A stretch of DNA of 64,000 nucleotides from the NCBI GenBank assembly GCA_039096225.1, contig JBBPEB010000034.1, positions 372,001-436,000 of the forward strand, given 5' to 3'. The number at the start of each line of letters is the position of its first letter. Position 1 is the first letter of the stretch. The notes beneath the pieces are model-generated. The model worked only from the letters and a program-made list of their open reading frames with translations. It searched no databases and was not told the origin of the DNA. The stretch is from Blastocystis sp. Blastoise. Lineage: Eukaryota; Sar; Bigyra; Opalinata; Blastocystidae. A program made the translations under genes and the position numbers. Shown one piece after another: positions 29,055 through 41,761 of this stretch.

Positions 29055-29636
29055 CAAAAATACACATAATAAACAAATAATTAAATAATAAATAAAATAA
29101 AAATAATATATATACTAATGTTAAAGAAGGAACAGTAGCAGAACCTAATGGATTTTCAGAATTATTTGAATCTATTTATAAATATATTTATATACAAAAA
29201 AAAAAATAAAATTAAAATAAAAAAAAAAAATTAAAATAAAAAAAAAAGCGTAAAAAAAATATTTACGTTGAATGTCCATTTCAGAATTGATGAGTATATT
29301 ATTTTGATTTTCTTTTATAGAAGATTTTTTATCTTTATTATTATCAACATTCACTTTTGAGCATTCTACAGTTATATCATCATTATCTATATTAAGTTCT
29401 TGTTCTACAAATATTTTTTGATCTATTTCAGGTTTTGAACTTGGAGATAATAAGTGTTGCATCACATTTTCAACTTTATTAAATGAAGAATGATCATGAA
29501 TAGGAGAGTCATCTAAATTGCTCTTCAATGGATCACACTGCATATCATCGAAAGGATTTAAATCCTAAAAAAAAATTTAAAGTAATCAAACAAAATTCGA
29601 AAATAGTATATTTACTTCAAAATTATTTATAGACAT
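25954..29636 (-). CDS. Asn/Ser-rich coiled-coil protein, 8 exons, function unknown
   Basis: Start at 29636: a 7-codon first exon (MSINNFE, 29636-29616), then 29564-29267, an exon from about 29171, 28908-28536, about 28484-28199, two short exons near 28070-28035 and 27977-27851, and a last exon 27728-25954. The Asp-rich N-terminus (DLNPFDDMQCDPL) resembles an acidic interaction motif. Residues ~130-210 (YKRYQDTIYSLQSTIESQNI, KQKEEIDYLTQLN) predict a coiled coil. The middle is Ser/Pro and poly-Asn. The last ~110 residues form an ordered block (GFFLKRRVKVYDKQYFNMKK, ending NIKEIIQKE). I recognise no family. Encoded SPRGNS occurs twice and NNRGYG once, all at the recurrent GC-rich word. The (TAA)n intron at 27730-27813 precedes the last exon. 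Confidence 0.7.
28921..29008. repeat. (TAA)n in intron of the Asn-rich gene
   Basis: About 28 TAA units followed by a second shorter block at 29024-29050, between the third and fourth exons. Confidence 0.9.
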
Positions 29637-31124
29637 CTTCTCGTTTTGTCGATTTGGATGATGAAGAGTTCCTTTCATAAAAAAAATACTTAAAACAGAT
29701 CAGTTACTGTTAAAAAGAACTTTGTTGACAAAAATGAGACGATGACCACCACATTTTTTAAAGAATCAATCTTATTTTCCCATGAATATTCATGTGTTTT
29801 CTCTATATTCTTAGATATATTCATGGTTATCTTTTCTTTTGATAAATTCCATTCAAATATAATTCATTCATAAAAGCATTCTTTTAATGTGTTTTCGAAT
29901 CATTTTAAAGAATTGTATATAATAATTAATAGTTGATGATTATTTATTTTTTGATTTATCATTTAAAAGAGTCTTTAATTTTTAGGAAAAAGTTGTTTTT
30001 ATTTAAAAGAAACACAATAAAGAAGAAAGACTCTTGCAAACTCTCTGAGAATGATACTATTATTGTAATTCAATAACCTAAAAATTATGCTTACTTCATG
30101 ACTCGTTCTTTAATGTCTTTTTCTACCATATTTAGATTACAAAAAAAAAAAGAACACTTTAAAAATCTATATATAAACATTATATATATATATATAAATC
30201 AGTCTATTTATTACTGATAGAATTTCTATTCTATAGTGATTCATCAAATAGTATGATGTGCTCATTTTTATATCACTTTGCTTTAATTTTCGATGAAAAT
30301 CATAGAGATTGTTGGCATAGCATATGATACTTATTATAGCACACATGTATATCTTTTATCACAATGAATATATATTCTATTAGCAAATTGTGAATGATGT
30401 ATATTATATTTCTTAATAATAACGTTATTTTAAATCTTCAGATAATATATTTTAAAGAATAAAATATATGCAAATGGTTTTTAAAAGATAAAAAAAAACA
30501 TATTCATTGATTCTTTTCAAGTAAGTGAAAACGAACTATGATTCTAATAATACTATCATATGAATAATATATTCAACATATTAAATCTAAAAGAAACATG
30601 AAAAAAGGTAATAAATTCATAGAAGATCACGAATAATATGTAAAAAATACTAATTGATTGAAGAGATATATATTTCAATTAGCTAAAAACAACGTATATA
30701 AATACAGATCAGGATATACAGAAAAGAAAATGAAAAAATAGTATTGATAAACTGAATGTAAATGAAGAGGAACTTGAAGTATTCTAAGAGAAAAACAGAA
30801 TAAGAAAATATTTTTAGTAGAAAATTGGGAATATCAAAAGGATAACCGCGATTATCGTTAGTCATGGGCAGGTTTTGAAGAACATGGAGAGAAAAAGATA
30901 ATTAGGGGACAAAAATTAGGGTCAGAATAGAAAATATGTATCTAAATGAGAATAAATTTCCACAGAAATATGCAGAGAAAAAAGATGATATAAGGATCCA
31001 TCAATGTTTTATATACCATAAATGAGAAGAAATACATGAAAAGATAATACTAAATACAACTATAATCTAACAAAAGTAAATAATAGATAATATTTTATTA
31101 TTTTCATAGATATAATTAATCAAA
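29637..31124. other. Divergent intergenic region
   Basis: 1.5 kb between the starts of the Asn-rich gene and the Rab gene. A 60-codon reverse frame at 30683-30865 begins MTNDNRGYPFDIPNF and contains the AACCGCGATTAT word usually found in exons. I cannot support it as a gene on its own. Confidence 0.4.
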
Positions 31125-32097
31125 ATGGCTGCTAAGAAAGATAAGGCTTTCGATCTTCAATTAAAACTTCTTATGATTGGTGATTCTGGTGTTGGTAAGA
31201 CTTGCTTATTAATGCAATATGCTTCCAAAACCTTTATTCGTACTTTCATTACTACCATTGGTATTGATTTCAAAATTAAAACTGTAAACATTGATGGTAA
31301 AGTTGTCAAGCTTCAAATTTGGGATACTGCTGGTCAAGATCGTTTTAGAACTATTACTACTTCTTATTTCCGTGGTTCTCATGGTATTTTATTAGTATAT
31401 GATGTTACTGATAGAAATTCTTTCAATAATGTTGAAAGTTGGATGGAACAAATTCATACTGTATGTTTTTTTTTTAATTTCATTTTTTATTATTATTATT
31501 ATTTATTTAAATATTTATATAGCATGCTGATGTTAATGTTAATAAAGTTTTAATTGGTAATAAGTGTGATTTAGAATCTCAAAGAGCATATATATTATTA
31601 TATTATTATATACATTTATATATATATATATTTTTAATTCTTTATATATATAATTATATAATATAATATATATATATTTAATATAGGCTGTTTCTACTAA
31701 AGAAGGACAAGATTTAGCTAAAAAGTATGGTATTAATTTCTTTGAAACTTCTGCTTCTCAAAATACTAATGTTGATGAAGTATATATTAATATATTATAA
31801 AGTACAAATTATTTTTAATTCGAATTCATTATGATACTAAATAATTATAATTATAATAATATATATATATATATAGTGTTTTATGGATTTAGCTACAGAA
31901 TGTGTCAAGAGAATTGCTGATGATGGTCCTGATGATGAAGATACAAAGAAAGTTGAAATTGGTAGAATTAGTGATGTATATATATAAGATATAATTAATT
32001 ATAAATAAAAGAATTCTATAATAATAATAATAATGATTTTAATTCTATTATATATATATAGGAAGATAAAAAGAATAAGGGTTGCTGTGGAAAGTAA
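31125..32097 (+). CDS. Rab8/Sec4-type small GTPase, 5 exons
   Basis: Exons 31125-31460, 31523-31585, 31687-31779, 31877-31975, 32062-32097. All splices are phase 0, giving 208 residues. Seen: P-loop GDSGVGKT, switch I with TTIGIDFK, switch [12 protein letters not shown] (Asp where most Rabs have Glu), NKCD, ETSAS, and a C-terminal CC two residues from the end (KGCCGK) for geranylgeranylation. The RabF regions and [16 protein letters not shown] resemble the Rab8/Rab1 branch, which directs secretory vesicles to the plasma membrane. The second intron has a GC donor (GCATATAT) instead of GT. Branch assignment (Rab8 over Rab1) is moderately sure; Rab is certain. Confidence 0.92.
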
Positions 32098-32504
32098 TAA
32101 TAATATAATAATTATTTATTTATTTGATTTAAATATATATGTATATACAAATTAATAATAATGAATTGTTTTTATTGTTTAACTTTTTATTTCTTTTATT
32201 TTTTTATAACTATTTGTACTATTTTTATCTGTTTATGGGTTTCTGAAACATATATATATCATTCTCTAAACAGAGTTCATTTATAATAATGTAGCTGATT
32301 ATCTTTATAGAAATTTGTTTACAATAGTATATAATTGATTTTTTTTTTTAAATTTTATCGTTTAAGATACATTACTTACTAGTTATTATCATCAAAATAT
32401 TAATTTTTGTTATTCTTAATTTTTTTAAAAATATAAACGCTAAAATGTTATATATTCATATTAATACTGGATTCTTAAAATAAAACAACAACAAATAACA
32501 CTCA
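32098..32504. other. Convergent spacer
   Basis: About 400 bp between the Rab gene and the glucosidase II beta gene. It is T-rich then A-rich, as expected for two facing 3' ends. No gene. Confidence 0.5.
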
Positions 32505-34572
32505 TTAATTTAATAACTTATTGAATAGGTCAACTTTCGAAAAATCACATGCAAGTGGAGTTTGAAAAAGCATATAATATATACACATTCCATCTTCCTA
32601 AATAAATAAATATAGTCTATAAATTATAATATATATACATAAAATTTTAGTATTTTATTTGCTGTTCCACACTATGGTAATATAAAAGTATATTAGAATA
32701 TATATATAAATATATATGTTATATTATATATAAAATAAATATATATGCTATATTATATATAAAATAATATTATATATAAATAAAATAATAGTATATCTAA
32801 ATAAAAATAATATATATATATATAATACTTGATTTGTTACATAAACATATCTAGATTCTCCATTAATACATTTTGTATTACTTATATATATATCAATCCA
32901 TTCATTTTTACCTGTAAAAAAACTTTTCATTTCTTTTGTATCTGTATAAAAACCTAAATTAGTGACATCAGCTGCGTCATTCTTTTGATTTAAAATCGTT
33001 CTTTCAGCATCTTCTATTGAACCACCCATTTTCACACTATAGAAGTTATTTATCATATTATTTAAATTATTATATGTTTATATATTTGTAATTATAATTA
33101 AAATAGCATTTATATATAATATATATATAAATAATCATAATACAAATATATAAATATATAATATATACAAATTATTTTTCATTTCCCATGTTTTTGGATT
33201 CTTATGAACTTGATTTATGTATATATATTAAAGAAATATATATATTTAGAATAATACTTTACTTCATATCTATATTAATCCTAAGAAATACTCTTGTAGT
33301 TAATATATATATAATAATAATAAGGATATATAACGATAAGGACAATAGTAAAATTTATAATTTTTATATATATAATTCACACTTCCTCCTTTCATCTCTA
33401 ATTCATCTATTTATATATATATATGTAAACAACAAAAAAAATTAATAAAAAAAAAATTTTTAATAAAAAAAATATTTTAAAGTATCTAGTATATATTTAT
33501 ATATATATACTAATATCTCTACTCTTATAGCATGTAGTTGTAAGATTAATATATTGAAAGTTATTATTATTTATATATGTATTTAAAGACACATATTCTT
33601 GACTTGAAAGTGTATATAAACTTGTTCTAAAAAATATAATATATAAATATATATACACTTTAGTTTTTTGATTTTTATAATAATAATAAATACATATATA
33701 TACTTTTTTTCATAGTCTACTTCCAGTTTTCTACTTGATTTCTTTTGATATTGTTTATATATCTGTTGTATATCGTTCTTATATTTAATCATTTTCTTTA
33801 TATAAATATATTCAATCAAAAATAATTAATTAAAACAATATATATATATTCAATTCTTTAAAAAAATGAATGAAAATATATCTATATTCAATCAAAAATA
33901 CAATAATAAAATTATAATATATTCAATAATAAATAAATAATAAATTCAAAATAATATATATATATATATACCTTCTTAATTATGGATATAGTATTCTCTA
34001 ATGCTTTCTTCATTATATTAATATCTTTTAACTCTTTTATAGAATTATTTGCTTGTATCTATAGTATATATATAATATTCATAATACTAATAGAATCTAT
34101 ATGAATTTAAAATATATAGATAATAAATGAAATAATATAAATATATTTATTTATACAAGGATTTTAAGTTCATTTTGAATGTTCTTCTTATTCAACTCAT
34201 TTATAGTGTCACAACTCTGAAAATTAATTGTTGTTGGATTCGGTTCATCTGTGCAATCACAACAGTCACAAATACCATCATTGACTTTTGAACTTGAAAT
34301 GGTGACAAATTCTCCATCAACGTTCTTGTTCAGACATTTGAAAACAAAATTAGAACAAGCTCCAGTTAAAAACTCATCATTACCATTCTTACAATCACAA
34401 TAATCATCATTCACTTTATTATCATCGATAGACATTGTATTATCGCAATAAAACCTAGGACCATCACTCTCCTCAATCCCAAAAGTCTATACAGAAATAA
34501 ATAAGTTATGGATGACTTAGCATATACTATTGCTAGAAAAAATATAACAAAAACAAAGTGTTTAATCAACAT
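32505..34572 (-). CDS. Glucosidase II beta subunit (PRKCSH-like), signal peptide, LDLa-like and MRH domains
   Basis: ER lectin subunit that helps glucosidase II trim N-glycans. Exons include 34572-34528 (signal peptide MLIKHFVFVIFFLAI), 34486-34157, 34058-33972, 33795-33704, about 33633-33488, a start at 33406, about 33026-32830, then TGT-to-TAT (CGTANKILKFY) and 32597-32505. Exon 2 has the two Cys-rich modules (NDDYCDCKNGNDE; NDGICDCCDCTDE). Exons 3-4 give a coiled-coil spacer. The MRH domain follows: YIYKNYKFYYCPYR, NTKCINGESRYVYV, then CGTANKILKFY and EDGMCIYYMLFQTPLAC. The donor ending the 33406 exon is unresolved: it needs phase 2 and I find no GT. The usual ER retention tail is absent; the protein ends DLFNKLLN. 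Confidence 0.85.
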
Positions 34573-35401
34573 TCGTGTGAGTTGTATAGAAAAACAAAAT
34601 TGTGTGTGTTTTTTAACAATTTTATTTTATTTCCTATAGTTTTGTAATTGTTTATAAATATTTTTATTAGTTTAAAAATTAGCATTGCCATAGTTGAGTC
34701 TTCTTCAATTATTATTAAACATATACATATATTTTTTATACATTAACAAGTCATTCTTTTATAAAAATTTATATATATGTTTCTGAACCTTTTTAAATAT
34801 ACACCATCTTTATGAAACTTATTGAAAAAATGAAAGAGAACAATTAATTCATACTTTCGTAACAAATAGCTTGTTTAAATGCATATGGTTTTCATAAATA
34901 ACTATGCTCGCATATCCTGTTATTTCTCTTAAATCATATTTTCATGAATAACAATGAATAAAAATCACATATAATAATTACATCGACATCATTATATTAG
35001 AATATATGAAACAAAATGATTATTAAGATATCTTCAATGCCGTTGAATATACTTATCACACTTAATAACATCAACTATGTAATATAAAGTCTTTTTAATG
35101 AAAAAGAATTTTTTAATAAAAATTAATAAAATAATCAGGATTATGTTACTTTTTGAAAGAAATGCTATTCAATACCGTTGATTCATGACTATAAGAATAA
35201 AATACCTAGAAAATAGTTTATTTCCATGAATCTGAGATTTCTATTTCATTTTTATTTTTTCAAAAAACGAAATATATTTTAAAAATCTATACTTGTTGGC
35301 TTTTGATTTCTTTATCAAATATAGATTTTTAGTTGTACTTAATTTAACAAACTTTGTTGAAAAATATATTCTAAACAGAATATTATATATACAAATTGAT
35401 T
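34573..35401. other. Divergent promoter region shared by glucosidase II beta and the MLL-like gene
   Basis: About 830 bp between two start codons pointing away from each other. AT-rich; no motif that I can name. Both promoters must lie here. Confidence 0.5.
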
Positions 35402-36874
35402 ATGAACGGTAGTTCGTCTCTTAATGTATTTATTTTGTTTATAAATTGTTAAATACATTCTTTAAGCTATCAGATATTACATCCTTGTCTTGAATTTATA
35501 CTATTTCATTATTTTTTTGCATTTTTTATTATTATTTTTATAGTCTTCGTCGTCAAGAGATGAGAAATCGTCTTTACCAAAGCAGAAGCAACTGAAATCA
35601 GTGAACCAAGGAAATAATTCACATTCTACTTTAAATAAAACACATTCATTTTCATCGTCATCGAAAAATTCACAAAAGTATTTATTTTATTTATTTTTTT
35701 ATATGATTGTTATTTATAAAAATTCATATTATTTATATTATATATTATTTAAAAAGAAATCTTTAGATAAGAATATATTGTATTATTGAATATCTCAAGA
35801 ATATTATTATATATATATAAATATAGTTCAAAACAATTGACTCGTCAATTATCTCATAATTCTCAATCACATCATTCAACTAAACATTCCTCTATTTCTC
35901 TTGGTTCTCATATTAAAATTGATGATTTTAATGAGAGTGATGTTGAGTCTTCTTTATTTGCAGTTTCTCCTGATCCTGATATACAAATAAAAATAGAAAA
36001 AGAAAATTTAAAATCAAATTCTAATTCAAAAAATATTAATGAAAAAAATCAATATAATTCTGTTACTACTGCTAATAATAATAATAAAGATAGTGATAAT
36101 AAGAATAAGAATATAGATGAAGAAAAGAAAAATAATGAAGTGAATAGTATATCTCCTGATGTAAAACTTCGAAAAAAACCGGGAAGAAAACCAGGAAAGC
36201 AATTAAAGTCTTTAAAAATGCAATCTAAAAAATCTTCAGGGAATATTTTAGATTCTGTTCCTTTAAAGAAAGAGAATCCGCATGGGAATATTGATTATTC
36301 TATGTATATGAAGCGTCATACAATAACTCGAAGTATGAAGAAATTAGGTTTTGTAGATGATTATTTGAAAGAAGAAGAAGATAGTGATGATAATAATAAT
36401 GATGATGAAGATAGTGATATAAGTAATAATAGTCATAATAATGATAGTAATAGTAGTAATTCTGAAGATGATGATATGGATAGTACTATAAATGATACTA
36501 TAGATGAAGAAAATAATCATGAACATCCTATGAATAATGATGATACGATATCTATTCTTAAACGAGATGCACATGATTCTGAAGGAATAGAAGATAGTAC
36601 GATGACGCGAGGGCGTCATCGCAGTCGTGGTCGCGGACGTGGAGGGAAATTCAATATTCGTAAAGGAGAACGAATAATCAATAAGAATCGAAATACTTGG
36701 AAAAATCGTGTTATTCTTAATAGTGATGATAATTCTGATATTAATGATAATAATAATGTTAATAATAATGTTAGTAATAATGTTAATAATAATAATGTTA
36801 ATAATAATAATGGTAATAATAATAATGTTAATAATGTTAATAATAATAATGTTAATAATAATAAAAATAATAAT

Positions 36875-36953
<79 letters not shown>

Positions 36954-37691
36954 TTAATAATAATGAAAATAATAATAATGGTCCTAAAGGAATTAAACGA
37001 TTGATGTCTGAGTCCATAAATGATAATAAACAAATGAAAATAGAATATAAAGAAGAAGAAGAAGAAAAGGATAATACACTTGTTGATGTATATATATATG
37101 CTTATTATTATTTTATAATAATAATAATAATTATTATGTTTTATATTTTATATGCTTTAACAATATCTTTTTGTATATACTATATCTTTTTTTAAATATA
37201 AATATATATTTATTAGTTTACAATTATTTAAGATTATTCTTCTATATATATATATATAGAGTTATATAACAGCTGATAGTGATCCAGATATTAATAATTT
37301 ATTTAAAATAGAAGAAGATGATGATAGTCATTCACTATCTACTCCTCATCCTTCTGTTTCTAATGTAAATTCTCCTAATAGAAATATAAATAATAATAAA
37401 TATGATATAAAGAATTCTATTCCTACTTCTACTACTACAGCTGCTGCTACTACTACTCCTCTTTCTCTTGATTCTTCTTCAAATAAAACAACATCCTCTT
37501 CATCAAAAATGAATATTCCCGTGGTAAATAATCTTAAAATAAAATCAGTACGTAGTGAAGATGTATATAAAAAAGATATTATTCCAAATTCATTATCTAC
37601 TGTTTCTTCTCCTTCTGATAATATTATATTTGTATCTACTACTCCATTATCTTCACCCTCTACAAACTCTGTTAATATATATAAAGATACA

Positions 37692-37732
<41 letters not shown>

Positions 37733-40700
37733 TGTCAACTCAACTAATACAATAAATAATTCAAAAAATGGTATATATATATATATATATTGAGTATTAT
37801 TAAAACATATAATTACTATTTTATAATATTTATATTTCTAAAATTATTATATATATAGATTCTAAAGGAGATAATTCTAGACCAAATAATCAACATATAA
37901 ACTATAAGAAGATAAATAAGATTGATATAAATAGATCAAATATAAGTAATATGAATAAAGATAAAAATAATAAAGAAACAGATGAATCGAATCTCTCTCT
38001 TAAAGATAATTCTATTTCTATAAATAATAATAATATACATTCAAATAAACATCGTAAAGAATCAAATGTTTCTAATTCTTCATCTTCTTCATCTTTATTT
38101 TCATCTCAAGATAAAAATACAAATAATTCAAAAGATATATCAAATAATAAGAATAATTCTTCTGTTAAAGGTAATAATATTCGTGATTCTTCTAAAAATA
38201 GTATAAATGATATGAGTTATATGAATAATAGAAATCATAGTATTGATTATTCAAATATAAATACTATACAAGAAGAGGAAAAAGAAAGAAAAGAAGATAG
38301 TATACAAGAAGAAAAAAAGCAAAAAGAACAAAAAGAAGAAAAACATAAAGAAAAAGAGACAAAAGAAGAAAGAAAAGAAGAAGATGATGATGAAGAAGAA
38401 GAAGAAATAAAAGAAAGAGAAGAAGAAGAAGAAAAAGAAGATAATGATAATGATGATGATACTACAAGTATAGTAACAGATACCGATAGAGTATCAAATC
38501 CTATTATTCGTGGCCGTGGTCGTGGACGTGGTAAATTACGATCACATGGAAGAGGAAGAGGTAGAGGAAGAGGAAGAGGAAGAGGTTCATTCTATCATTA
38601 TGATGATAGTGATAATCAAAGTGAAAATGAAAATGATGAAACATTTGAAATTGATAATGATAAAAATGATAAAAAAGAAAATTATCATTCTATTTCACGT
38701 CATAATTATGATCCTACTTATAATATAGATGGAAATGATTTAGATAAATATAAACGTAAAGGTATAAATATGAAATTAAAAAAGAATAAACGTCGTAATA
38801 ATGATGATGATAGTTCTGATGATTATGTGAAACACAGAAGGAATAGTATTTCTAAAGAATCTTTAAAGAGAAAATCAAGTATTAAAAGTGATTATTCTTC
38901 AATAAGTAAATCTAAAGAAGATAGTATAAAGAGTTCTACTATCAATAATTCTATAAAGAATAGTTCTATTCATATTAATAAACCATTATCTTCAATAGAT
39001 GGTAAAACATTATTAGATTTAGAAGGATCTACTCATAAAAATTCACGGTTATTTGAAGAATATCATTCTATGGATTTATCAAATGAAACTAATAATAATA
39101 ATACTAATGGTAATTATAAGAATAATAATAATAATAATTCAAATAATAATAATCAAAACTCACCAACAGATACAGTATCAACAAATTCCCGTGGAAATAA
39201 TTCATCAAATAATCATGCTAATGATAAATCTACTACTACTACTAGTAATAATAATAATAATAATACTAATGCTTCTAAACATATTCCTAATGATAAATTT
39301 ATTGATAAATCAGGTATATTAAATGATACAAAGAATGATCATGAATCTGAAATGGATATAGAAAAAGAAGAACGAAAACAATTACCTTATATTAATCCAC
39401 CTCCAAGAACATGTATATTAAATAATACATATATAGAAGAATGTGCATTATGTTTAAAAGAATATAAATATAAAGATCAAAATGAAAAAGAATTATATAA
39501 ATCCAATCACAATCATGAAGAAGAAACAGATATAGATATAGATATAGATATAGATATGAATATTACAACAGATGAAGAAGATCAAAACTCAGTAAAGAAT
39601 TCAGTAAAGAATTCAGTAAAGAATTCGGTAAAGAATTCAATGAAGAATTCAATGAAGAATTCAATGAAGAATTCTATAAAGAATTCAATGAAGAATTCAA
39701 AAGAATCTTTGTCGAATTCTTTTTCTTCTCCTTCTTCATCTCCTTCTATAGATCAAGATCATCTTATTATTACTTGTACTCGTTGTACTATGACTTATCA
39801 TTATGGATGTATAAATCATTATATTATGTCTTCTCAATCACCTTTAGTATCTTTATATCATTGGAAGAATGGTGAGGGATGTGTAACGGCTACTAATATG
39901 AAAACATGGTTATGTCCTGTTTGTCGATATATTCTTAAGAAATATAATAAAAACTCTATTTATATACATGATGATATAGATAATAATAATAATAATAATA
40001 ATAGATCACCTAATTTATCAGAATTAATACATTCAATGTCCATAGATAATCATAATAATAAAGATTTATCTAATAATAATAATTTAGTGAATGGTATAGA
40101 TTCTGTAGATATTGATATTCATGAAGAGACATCTAATTCTAATAATAATAATGATAATATTAATAATGATAATAATAAAATTGAGAAACAAACTGAATTG
40201 GATTCTAATTCTGAAAAACATACTCTTCCTGTAGAAACTAATAATAATAATAAAGATTTATCTGATAATAATAAAGATTTATCTGATAATAATAATAAAG
40301 AAGATTTATCTGATAATAATAAAGATTTTTCTAATAATAATAAAGATTTATCTGATAATAATAATCTTTCATCAATAGATATAATATCAAATAATAATAA
40401 TAATACTACTACTACTACTACTTCTACACAAGTGTCTATTAAGCCTGTATTGCCTACATATATATCACGTGTTTGTGCTCCAAAATCCCCCTTAATCACG
40501 TTATCTCCTTGTCGTACCCCAGATAAACACGAATTAGATACAAAAGATCTTAAAAATGATTTGAATATTTCTATATCGTTGGAGAATCAAAAAGAGACTA
40601 ATGTATTTATATCAAGAAAAGGAAGTATATATAGTCCGAATTCAACAATTGCCACGAATAATACAACTAATAATAATAATAATAGTAATATGAATATAAA

Positions 40701-41727
40701 TACATCTATTCCTTCTGTTTCTAATAATAATAATACAACTAATAATAATAATAATATAAATATATCAATAAATAAAGATATATCTGTTTCTACAGATTCT
40801 ATTCGATCTATTTCAACCCCTACTGCTATTTCTATGGAATCTATTAATAATACAAAAGTATCAGATATAAATAATAATAATAATAATTCTACTACTAATA
40901 ATAATATAAATATAATTTCCGATACTATAACTATGCCTATAAATACAAATACTATATATACATCATCAATATTATCAGATTCTTCTATATATTCTTATAT
41001 ATATACTCAAGATATGATTCAACATAGTTTAGTACAAGATGGAGAAATATTATTATTAGGAAAAGATTTAATAGGTTGTTCTATGAATATATATGATACA
41101 ATACAAGAAACATCATTAAGAGGACGTATATTATATTATTTACAAGATTTATTATTATATTATGTATTATTTGAAGATGGTGAAGGTTATTGGATGTGTT
41201 TAGAAAGAAGAGAATGTAATGTTTATGGTGGAATTGTATGGTTTAAAACAATTGAAGGGATTTTAAATAATAACAATGAAAATAAAAAAGGAAATAATGA
41301 AAATAATCATGAAAATATTGATATTCATGACAAAATACTTGATGACTCGATTCATGATTCTGGTATATATGATGAAATTAATAAAAATAATGAAATTCAT
41401 TGTAATTCTAATATGAATGATAATGATATGAATAAGAATAATGATTATGATAATAATAAAGATATAGATATATTTAATACCAAAGATTCAATCACTACAT
41501 CTACTCAAGAAAGCATTATTCCCGCGATTATATCGCCTTCTCTATCAACTACTCATGTTTCCATGGAATCTAATGTTTGTAGTGTTTCAAATAGTAATAA
41601 TAGTAATATTAATAATAATAATGATATTATTGATAATAATAGTAATGTTATTGTTGATAATAATAATGTTATTAATAATAATAATAATAGTAATGTTATT
41701 GCTGATAATAATAATATTAATAATAAT

Positions 41728-41761
<34 letters not shown>

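Noticed and set aside
36344-37033. Antisense Ile/Leu-rich frames over the poly-Asn region
   Set aside because: Shadows of the (AAT)n coding repeat of the MLL-like gene.
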